The notes under the pieces are model-generated. The model ran no database searches. It was not told the origin of the DNA and was given only the letters and a program-made list of their open reading frames with translations. Shown here one piece after another: positions 28,455 to 35,223 of a stretch of DNA of 64,000 nt. Each line of letters starts with the position of its first letter. The first letter of the stretch is position 1. The stretch is from Pseudomonas sp. LFM046 (GTDB lineage Bacteria; Pseudomonadota; Gammaproteobacteria; Pseudomonadales; Pseudomonadaceae). Where the stretch lies: contig NZ_JYKO02000001.1 of NCBI RefSeq assembly GCF_000949385.2, positions 5,602,678 through 5,666,677 on the forward strand. The letters run 5' to 3'. Made by a program: the position numbers and the translations under genes.

Positions 28455-28718
28455 ATGCTGCCGCCCAAAGCCCTGCTCGACACTCTCGCCGCCACTGCCT
28501 CGCGCCTGTTCAGCAGCGACAGTCCGCTGCCCCGCGCCGAGGTCGAGGCCCAGTTCAAGGCCCTGCTGCAGAGCGCATTCGGCAAGCTCGACCTGGTCAG
28601 CCGGGACGAGTTCGATAGCCAGATGGTGGTGCTCTCCCGCACCCGCTCACGCCTGGAGGCCCTGGAAGCCAAGGTCGCCGAGCTGGAAGCCAAGCTGAAC
28701 CCGCCGCCCACGGAGTGA
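28455..28718 (+). CDS. ubiK: Ubiquinone synthesis accessory factor UbiK (BMFP domain)
   Basis: An 87-residue protein with an N-terminal helix (MLPPKALLDTLAATASRLF) and a C-terminal coiled coil (VVLSRTRSRLEALEAKVAELEAK), as in the YqiC/UbiK family. UbiK binds UbiJ and supports the ubiquinone-making complex. The start at 28455 is the first ATG in frame with the family sequence; the open frame to 28059 has no support. It is 38 bases upstream of comM, which is the usual order in Pseudomonas. Confidence 0.9.
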   Translation: MLPPKALLDTLAATASRLFSSDSPLPRAEVEAQFKALLQSAFGKLDLVSRDEFDSQMVVLSRTRSRLEALEAKVAELEAKLNPPPTE

Positions 28719-28756
28719 TCCCGCTCCGGCCCGGCGGACCGATCAAGGAGTGATCA

Positions 28757-30253
28757 ATGTCCCTGGCCATCGTCCACAGCCGCGCGCAGGTCGGCGTCGA
28801 AGCCCCTGCCGTGACCGTCGAAGCCCACCTCGCCAACGGCCTCCCCTCCCTCGCCCTGGTAGGCCTGCCGGAAACGGCCGTGAAGGAAAGCAAGGACCGC
28901 GTGCGCAGCGCGATCCAGAACAGCGGCTTCGACTTCCCACCGCGCAGAATCACCCTCAACCTGGCACCCGCCGACCTCCCCAAGGATGGCGGCCGCTTCG
29001 ACCTGGCCATCGCCCTGGGCGTGCTCGCCGCCAGTGGCCAGTTGCCCGGCGCGGCGCTGGAAGACGTCGAGTGCCTGGGCGAACTCGCCCTCTCCGGTGC
29101 CCTGCGCCCAGTACAAGGTGTGCTGCCGGCGGCGCTGGCCGCCCGCGCCGCCGGACGCACCCTGGTGGTGCCTCGGGAAAATGCCGAAGAAGCCAGCCTG
29201 GCCAGTGGCCTGAAGGTTCTCGCAGCCGGACATCTGCTGGAGCTCACCGCGCACTTCGCCGGCCATACCCCACTCGCCCCCTACGAACCCCAGGGCCTCC
29301 TGCAGGACCGCCCGCCCTACCCCGACCTCGCCGAGGTCCAGGGTCAGGTCGCCGCCAAGCGCGCCCTCCTGGTGGCCGCGGCCGGCTCCCATAACCTGCT
29401 GTTCTGTGGCCCGCCCGGCACCGGCAAGACGCTGCTCGCCAGCCGCCTGCCCGGCCTGCTGCCGCCCCTGGAAGAAGACGAGGCGCTGGAAGTGGCGGCG
29501 ATTCACTCGGTCGCCAGCCACGCGCCGCTGCGAACCTGGCCCCCGCGCCCCTTCCGCCATCCGCACCACAGCGCGTCCGGCGCGGCTCTGGTGGGCGGCG
29601 GCAGCCGCCCGAAACCCGGCGAAATCACTCTCGCGCACCAGGGCGTGCTGTTCCTCGACGAGCTTCCGGAGTTCGATCGCAAGGTGCTCGAAGTGCTGCG
29701 CGAGCCGCTGGAAAGCGGCGAAATCGTCATCGCCCGCGCCAACGACAAAGTGCGCTTTCCCGCTCGCTTCCAACTGGTCGCCGCGATGAACCCCTGCCCC
29801 TGTGGATATCTCGGCGACCCCGGCGGGCGCTGCCGCTGCACCCCGGAACAGATCCAGCGCTATCGCAACAAACTCTCCGGCCCGCTGCTGGATCGCATCG
29901 ACCTGCACCTGACCGTCGCCCGCGAAGCCACCGCCCTGGCGCCGCCCACCAGCAGTGGCCCCAGCAGCGCCGAAGCCGCCATCGAAGTCGCCCGGGCGCG
30001 GCGTCTGCAGCTCCAGCGCCAGGGCTGCGCGAATGCCTTTCTCGACCTCAATGGCCTGCGCCAGCACTGCGCCCTGGACAGCGCCGACCGCACCTGGCTG
30101 GAAGACGCCTGCGAGCGCCTCAACCTCTCCCTGCGCGCGGCCCACCGCATTCTGAAAGTCGCCCGCACCCTGGCCGACCTCGAATGCACGGAGCGAATCG
30201 CCCGCCATCACCTGGGAGAAGCCCTGCAATACCGACCGTCAACCCAGGCGTGA
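28757..30253 (+). CDS. comM: YifB/ComM family Mg-chelatase-like AAA+ ATPase
   Basis: A 498-residue protein. The N-terminal domain begins MSLAIVHSRAQVGVEAPAVT with the Lon-type fold. The AAA+ core has Walker A GPPGTGKT near residue 218, Walker B LFLDELPEF, and the C-terminal Mg-chelatase-like domain with PCPCGYLGDPGGRCRCTPEQ (Cys-rich loop), LDRIDLHLTV and RAAHRILKVARTLADL. ComM works as a DNA helicase that extends branch migration in natural transformation; species without competence also carry it. The start has AAGGAGTGATCA just before it. Confidence 0.95.
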   Translation: MSLAIVHSRAQVGVEAPAVTVEAHLANGLPSLALVGLPETAVKESKDRVRSAIQNSGFDFPPRRITLNLAPADLPKDGGRFDLAIALGVLAASGQLPGAALEDVECLGELALSGALRPVQGVLPAALAARAAGRTLVVPRENAEEASLASGLKVLAAGHLLELTAHFAGHTPLAPYEPQGLLQDRPPYPDLAEVQGQVAAKRALLVAAAGSHNLLFCGPPGTGKTLLASRLPGLLPPLEEDEALEVAAIHSVASHAPLRTWPPRPFRHPHHSASGAALVGGGSRPKPGEITLAHQGVLFLDELPEFDRKVLEVLREPLESGEIVIARANDKVRFPARFQLVAAMNPCPCGYLGDPGGRCRCTPEQIQRYRNKLSGPLLDRIDLHLTVAREATALAPPTSSGPSSAEAAIEVARARRLQLQRQGCANAFLDLNGLRQHCALDSADRTWLEDACERLNLSLRAAHRILKVARTLADLECTERIARHHLGEALQYRPSTQA

Positions 30254-30376
30254 GCCGGAAATCAACAACCAAAACTATCAGACATATCTTATTCAAAAGT
30301 CTGGCTCTATTGATCGTGCTAGGATTGCGCGCCTTCCGCCCTTGGCGGCCATCCGATTAAAAGGAGAGCTAGCTCA

Positions 30377-32353
30377 ATGGAGGCAATCAAGTCTTCGCCA
30401 TCCACCCTCAACCCGCCGGTCTTTTTCGGCTCCGCAATCCTCATTATCGCCCTGGTGCTGTTCAGCACCCTCGCCCGTGACAAGGCGCAAGCACTGTTCG
30501 GTGAAATCCAGAACTGGATCGTGCTGAACGCCAGCTGGTTCTACGTGCTCAGCGTGGCGCTGATCCTCATCACCGTGCTCTTCCTCGCCGTCAGCCGTCT
30601 CGGCGACATCAAGCTGGGACCCGACCACAGCCAGCCCGACTACACCAACGGCACCTGGTTCGCCATGCTGTTCGCCGCCGGCATGGGCATCGGCCTGATG
30701 TTCTTCGGCGTCGCCGAACCCCTGATGCATTACATCAACCCGCCAGTGGGCGACCCCAACACTGTGGCCGCGGCGAAGGAAGCGATGAAGCTCACCTTCT
30801 TCCACTGGGGCCTGCATGCCTGGTCGATCTACGCCATCGTCGCGCTGATCCTGGCCTACTTCTGCTACCGCCACGACCTGCCCCTCACGCTGCGCTCGGC
30901 GCTCTACCCACTGATCGGCGATCGCATCTTCGGCCCCATCGGCCACGCTGTGGATATCTTCGCCATCCTCGGCACCGTGTTCGGCATCGCCACCTCGCTC
31001 GGCTACGGCGTGCTGCAGATCAACAGCGGCCTGCATCACCTGTTCGGCCTGCCGGTGGGCGTGCCGGTGCAGTTGGTGCTGATCGCCGTCACCTGCGCCC
31101 TCGCCACCCTTTCGGCGGCCAGCGGGCTGAACAAGGGCATCCGCGTGCTCTCCGAACTCAACCTCGCCCTGGCGGCGCTGCTGATGCTGCTGGTCCTGAT
31201 CCTCGGCCCCACCGTGTTCCTGCTGCAGACTTTCGTGCAGAACACCGGCGGCTATCTCTCCGAGATCGTCAGCAAGACCTTCAACCTCTACGCCTACGAA
31301 CCCACCGACTGGATCGGCGGCTGGACCCTGCTCTACTGGGGCTGGTGGCTGTCCTGGTCGCCGTTCGTGGGGCTGTTCTTCGCGCGCATCTCCCGTGGGC
31401 GCACCATCCGCGAATTCGTCTGCGGCGTACTCTTCGTCCCGGCCGGCTTCACCCTGCTGTGGATGACCATCTTCGGTGACACGGCCATCCACATGGTGCT
31501 GCAGCAGGGCGTGACCAGCCTGGTGGATACCGTCCGCGAGGACAGTTCGCTGGCCCTCTTCGCCTTCCTCGAACAATTCCCCTTCTCCACCCTGCTGTCG
31601 CTGATGGCGGTGATGATGGTGGTGGTGTTCTTCGTCACCTCCGCCGACTCCGGCGCCCTGGTGCTCGACATGCTGGCCTCCGGCGGGAAAGAGAACACGC
31701 CGCTCTGGCAGCGGCTGTTCTGGTCGATCCTCACAGGCGTGGTAGCCATGGCCCTGCTCCTGGCCGACGGACTCAAGGCCCTGCAGACCGCCACCATCGC
31801 CAGCGCCCTGCCCTTCGCCGTGGTGCTGCTGGCCGCCACCTGGGGACTGCTCAAGGCCCTGCGCCTGGACGCCACCAAGCGCGACATCCGCTACCAGGCG
31901 CTCAACCTCTCGCGCCCGGCCCAGCGCCAGGAAGGCGGCTGGCAGCGGCGCCTGCGCACCATCCTGATGTTCCCCCGCCGCGCCCACGTCACCCGCTTCA
32001 TCGACGACGTGGTGCGCCCGGCCTGCGAGGAAGTAGCCGAGGAACTGCGCAAGCAGGGCTGCGAGGTGGAGCTGCAGAACGGCGAAGACGGCCGCTGCAA
32101 GCTGAGCGTCAGCCACGGCAATGAAGTGGACTTCTCCTATGAAGTGCGCCCCCGCGCCCTGCTCCTGCCCCGCTTCGCCGCCCGTGACAGCAGCGAGGAA
32201 AATGGCGACGCCCGCAAATACTTCCGCGCCGAAGTCCACCTGCGCGAAGGCGGTCAGGACTACGACGTGATGGGCTGGAGCCGCGACGAAGTCATCGGCG
32301 ACCTCCTCGACCAGTACGAGAAGCACCTGCACTTTTTGCATGTGGTGCGCTGA
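30377..32353 (+). CDS. betT: BCCT family choline/betaine transporter, BetT-like
   Basis: A 658-residue sodium-coupled BCCT transporter with 12 predicted helices. Family motifs are the Gly-rich GMGIGLMFFGVAEPLMHYI (about 95-113), HWGLHAWSIYAIVALILAY and the Trp-rich LLYWGWWLSWSPFVGLFFAR (about 318-337). The long hydrophilic C-terminal region (after about 490) with NLSRPAQRQEGGWQRRLRT and HVTRFIDDVVRPACEEVAEE resembles BetT choline uptake proteins with regulatory tails for osmosensing. The start ATG follows AAGGAGAGC. The substrate, choline or glycine betaine, cannot be decided from motifs alone; BetT is favoured by the tail. Confidence 0.88.
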   Translation: MEAIKSSPSTLNPPVFFGSAILIIALVLFSTLARDKAQALFGEIQNWIVLNASWFYVLSVALILITVLFLAVSRLGDIKLGPDHSQPDYTNGTWFAMLFAAGMGIGLMFFGVAEPLMHYINPPVGDPNTVAAAKEAMKLTFFHWGLHAWSIYAIVALILAYFCYRHDLPLTLRSALYPLIGDRIFGPIGHAVDIFAILGTVFGIATSLGYGVLQINSGLHHLFGLPVGVPVQLVLIAVTCALATLSAASGLNKGIRVLSELNLALAALLMLLVLILGPTVFLLQTFVQNTGGYLSEIVSKTFNLYAYEPTDWIGGWTLLYWGWWLSWSPFVGLFFARISRGRTIREFVCGVLFVPAGFTLLWMTIFGDTAIHMVLQQGVTSLVDTVREDSSLALFAFLEQFPFSTLLSLMAVMMVVVFFVTSADSGALVLDMLASGGKENTPLWQRLFWSILTGVVAMALLLADGLKALQTATIASALPFAVVLLAATWGLLKALRLDATKRDIRYQALNLSRPAQRQEGGWQRRLRTILMFPRRAHVTRFIDDVVRPACEEVAEELRKQGCEVELQNGEDGRCKLSVSHGNEVDFSYEVRPRALLLPRFAARDSSEENGDARKYFRAEVHLREGGQDYDVMGWSRDEVIGDLLDQYEKHLHFLHVVR

Positions 32354-32369
32354 GAAGCGCCCTGCCTGC

Positions 32370-32420
32370 TGTGGTCTCCCTCACCCCAACCCTCTCCCAA
32401 AGGGAGAGGAGCCGGGGCGG
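32370..32420. repeat. CTCACCCCAACCCTCTCCC-type extragenic element
   Basis: CCTCTCCC (32391-32398) and GGGAGAGG (32402-32409) pair around a three-base loop, inside a longer CCCTCACCCCAACCC context common between genes in pseudomonads and related bacteria. A single copy here, 17 bases past the betT stop; it may act as a terminator-like hairpin. Confidence 0.7.
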
Positions 32421-32544
32421 GCCGCGTTCGGAAGAGGGAAGCGTTGCCCCCGCACCGATCATCCCGAAACATTTATCCACAGCCCGGCGCTGCCTCACCG
32501 GCGCCGGGCTGCGATACTCGCCGCCTCGTTCACCGGAACCCGGC

Positions 32545-33360
32545 ATGACCAGCCTCAACCTTGGCCCCCTCGCCATCCCGATGCAGCATGCGCTGCTCTA
32601 TCTCGGCTTCTTCACCGCGCTGCTCGCCGGCTGGTTGGCTGGCCGCAAGCGCGGGGCCAACCCCGAGGGGGCGCTGTTCGCCATGCTGCTGGGCGGCCTG
32701 CTGGTCGCGCGATTGGCGTTCGTCGGCCAGTACGGGGAACAGTACGCCTCGGCACCACTCGCCCTGGTGGATATCCGCGACGGCGGCTTCCTGCTCTGGC
32801 CTGGCATCGTCACAGCCGCAGGGGTGGGATGCTTGCTCGCCAGGCGCAGGCCGATGCTGCGCCAGCCACTGGCGATCGCCCTACTGGTAGGAGGCAGCTT
32901 CTGGGGCGGCGGGCAGGCGATGGTCTCGGCGCTGGAACAGGGCCGCCAGCTACCGGAACTGAGCCTGATGGACCTGCAAGGTCGCAAAGTGGAGCTCCGC
33001 GAACTGGACGGCCGACCGCTGGTCATCAATCTCTGGGCCACGTGGTGCCCGCCCTGCCGCCGCGAGTTGCCGGTGCTGGAGGCCGCGCAAAAGGCCCATC
33101 CGGAGGTGCGTTTCCTGTTGGTGAACCAGGGCGAGCACGCCGAAGCCGTAACCCGCTACCTGTCCGAACAAGGGCTGGCTCCCAGCGGCGTTCTGCTGGA
33201 CAGCGGCAATCGCCTGGGCCAGGCCACCGGCTCCTTCGGCCTGCCCACAACCCTCTTCTATGACGCGAATGGCCGGCAGCAGCGCAGCCATATGGGCGAG
33301 CTTTCCAGTGCGAGCCTGGTCCATGGCCTGCGCCAACTGGGTGAATCCGGCGAGCCTTGA
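32545..33360 (+). CDS. Membrane-anchored TlpA-like thioredoxin with N-terminal Lgt-like membrane domain
   Basis: A 271-residue protein from the ATG at 32545 (GGAA eight bases upstream). The first 125 residues have about four hydrophobic helices (MQHALLYLGFFTALLAGWLA, EGALFAMLLGGLLVARLAFV, FLLWPGIVTAAGVGCLLA, LAIALLVGGSFWGG) with short charged turns, like part of a prolipoprotein diacylglyceryl transferase. The C-terminal 140 residues are a TlpA-type thioredoxin domain: LMDLQGRKVELRELDGRPLV, the redox motif W167-CPPC, and the cis-Pro in FGLPTTLFYDANG. It is probably a periplasmic disulfide reductase tethered to the inner membrane. The reductant partner is not visible. Confidence 0.85.
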   Translation: MTSLNLGPLAIPMQHALLYLGFFTALLAGWLAGRKRGANPEGALFAMLLGGLLVARLAFVGQYGEQYASAPLALVDIRDGGFLLWPGIVTAAGVGCLLARRRPMLRQPLAIALLVGGSFWGGGQAMVSALEQGRQLPELSLMDLQGRKVELRELDGRPLVINLWATWCPPCRRELPVLEAAQKAHPEVRFLLVNQGEHAEAVTRYLSEQGLAPSGVLLDSGNRLGQATGSFGLPTTLFYDANGRQQRSHMGELSSASLVHGLRQLGESGEP

Positions 33361-33745
33361 TCGATATCCGGCCCATTGGCGCCATCCGGCCAGAGCGCAG
33401 AGATTTTCAGCGACCTCCCCCTCCAGAACTCCCCACATTGACTCCACAAGAACTTCTCCAACTTCCGAACATCGACACTAGGAGTTTGCGAAGATCATTG
33501 TAGGAAATTACTTGCAAAGATTAATTCCCCCTTAATCTTTAATATTTCCCGTCCCTATTGATATCAGACAAGGCAAATAATCCTACAAGCCATCTTGTAG
33601 GAAAAACCCTACAGCCCTGGAGGAAGCATCTTTCCCGGCTAGCCGGACTGTCTTTATTGATACCCCTGCTGATTTCCTTAAAACTTTTCTGGCTCTTATG
33701 GAGTTCAATCCCGCAATACTCAATTAGCAAAAAGGAAGTCCAATC
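33361..33745. promoter_or_regulatory. AT-rich leader of the fimbrial operon with nested inverted repeats
   Basis: These 385 bases have no gene, and the last 270 are much more AT-rich than any flank. Perfect inverted repeats: AAAGATTAA (33516-33524) / TTAATCTTT (33532-33540), and CCTACAAG (33582-33589) / CTTGTAGG (33594-33601). The second arm can instead pair with CCTACA at 33608-33613, so two exclusive hairpins are possible. TTGTAGGAAA occurs twice in direct order (33498, 33595). A long leader with alternative stems could be regulatory for the pilin gene. Confidence 0.7.
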
Positions 33746-34348
33746 GTGTCTATCCAAATCAAAGGCATTCTCGCCGCCGCCGTAGCCGGCCTCATCGCCA
33801 GCGCCAATACCGCCATGGCTGCCGACGGCACCATCAACTTCACCGGTGATATCGTCGCCGCCTCCTGCAACATTACCGGCGGTGCCGGCACCAACGTCGG
33901 TGGCAGCAAGGGCAACCAGACCATCGACGTCAACCTCGGCAAGGTCTCCATCGACGCCCTGGGCAGCACCGCTGGCGGCGGCATCGCGGGCGGTACCAAC
34001 ATCAACATGAACCTGGACTGCGGCAGCACCGGTACCGGCCTGACCACCGTCAAGGTCAAGTTCGACCCGAAATCCGGCTCCGGCATTGACACCACCAACG
34101 TCAGCCTGCTGAAAACCACCGGTACCGCCACGGGCGTCGGCATCGGCATCTACGACGACAGCGGCAAGCTGCTGAACCTGTCGGCCAACGAAACCTTCGA
34201 TGCGCCGCTGATCAAGGAAGGCACCGACCCGGACTTCACCTACAAGGCCGAGCTGAACCTGCGCGCCGGTTACGTGAAGTCCGGCACCGCCAAGCCTACA
34301 GCAGGTACTGCCAACGGCACCCTGCCCTTCACCCTGACTTACAACTAA
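33746..34348 (+). CDS. Major fimbrial subunit, type 1-like pilin
   Basis: A 200-residue pilin. The signal peptide MSIQIKGILAAAVAGLIASANTAMA is cleaved after AMA. The disulfide pair typical of the family is Cys41 (VAASCNITG) and Cys92 (NLDCGSTG). The C-terminus, LPFTLTYN, is the penultimate Tyr beta-zipper used by the chaperone. The start is GTG at 33746, preceded by AAGGAAG. Long Gly/Thr-rich surface loops. It heads a pilin-chaperone-usher-adhesin operon. It will be exported by Sec, donate a strand to its neighbour and build the rod of the pilus. No pilin paralogue is in the window. Confidence 0.9.
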   Translation: MSIQIKGILAAAVAGLIASANTAMAADGTINFTGDIVAASCNITGGAGTNVGGSKGNQTIDVNLGKVSIDALGSTAGGGIAGGTNINMNLDCGSTGTGLTTVKVKFDPKSGSGIDTTNVSLLKTTGTATGVGIGIYDDSGKLLNLSANETFDAPLIKEGTDPDFTYKAELNLRAGYVKSGTAKPTAGTANGTLPFTLTYN

Positions 34349-34404
34349 GTCCTGCCAAGGCGGAGGGGTATTTCATACCCCTCCCTTCCAGACGCGAGCT
34401 CATC

Positions 34405-35127
34405 ATGAAACCTGTACTGTCTTCCAGAATTCTCTGGGCCGGCATCCTGTTGCTGTCTTCCGGCCTGGCCAGCGCCGGGATCACCCTCGGCGGCACCCGG
34501 GTAGTTCTGCAGGCCCCCGCGAAGGAGGCGTCGATCCTGGTGAAGAACCAGGCGCCACAGGACGTCATGGTTCAGTCCTGGATGGAGGCCGAAAATGGCA
34601 ACGGCACCCAGGATGTTCCCTTCGCCATTACCCCGCCCCTCAGCCGGCTGGGGGCCAACAAGCAGCAGACGCTGCGCGTCCTCTTTCAAGGCCAGGGCCT
34701 GCCCACCGACCGGGAGTCCGTGTTCCGCCTGAGCGTCCAGGAGATCCCGCAGAGGGCCAAGTCGGACAACAGCCTGCAGATCGCACTGCGCCAGCGCATC
34801 AAGGTCTTCTACCGCCCGGCCGACCTGCCGGGAACCGCAGCGGATGCACCCAAGGAACTGAAGTGGCGCCTGCTCCGCCAGGGCGGCAAGGCCGTCATGG
34901 AAGTGACCAACAACTCCGCATTCCATGTGTCCCTGGCCGATGTGAAGTTGCAGAACGGCAGCAAGTCCTACGCCGTATCGGCCGATATGGTTCCGCCAAA
35001 GTCGAGCCGTCAATTCGATATCAAGGGACTTTCCGCCGATGCCGCAAGTAGCGGCATGAAAATCGAGTTTGAAAACGTCAACGATTTCGGCGGACTCGAT
35101 AAGAACTCCAGCCCCCTGATCAACTGA
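34405..35127 (+). CDS. Periplasmic fimbrial chaperone (PapD-like)
   Basis: A 240-residue protein with a signal peptide (MKPVLSSRILWAGILLLSSG, cleavage near ASA-GI). Two immunoglobulin-like domains follow: first with ITLGGTRVVLQAPAKEASILVKN and the conserved Arg (TRVV), PPLSRLGANKQQTLRVLF, then SVQEIPQRA; second with LRQRIKVFYRPADLPG and the Lys in IKVFYRP. These residues anchor the subunit C-terminus. It stabilises pilus subunits in the periplasm and hands them to the usher. 56 bases separate it from the pilin gene. Confidence 0.95.
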   Translation: MKPVLSSRILWAGILLLSSGLASAGITLGGTRVVLQAPAKEASILVKNQAPQDVMVQSWMEAENGNGTQDVPFAITPPLSRLGANKQQTLRVLFQGQGLPTDRESVFRLSVQEIPQRAKSDNSLQIALRQRIKVFYRPADLPGTAADAPKELKWRLLRQGGKAVMEVTNNSAFHVSLADVKLQNGSKSYAVSADMVPPKSSRQFDIKGLSADAASSGMKIEFENVNDFGGLDKNSSPLIN

Positions 35128-35223
35128 TCAATACCCACACGAGGCAGTCGACTCAAGACTGCCTTCACCAAGGACAGGTCTCTTTCCAAGCAACGCTGGG
35201 AAACTAACCCAAGGAACAAACTC

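Noticed and set aside
30374-32341. A 655-residue reverse open frame opposite betT
   Set aside because: No start signal and His/Gln/Gly/Glu-rich content; the forward frame has 12 helices and the BCCT motifs.
33558-33785. A 75-residue forward frame in the AT-rich pilus leader
   Set aside because: It runs into the pilin gene in another frame, has no ribosome-binding site, and uses the hairpin arms as codons; the leader reads better as regulatory.
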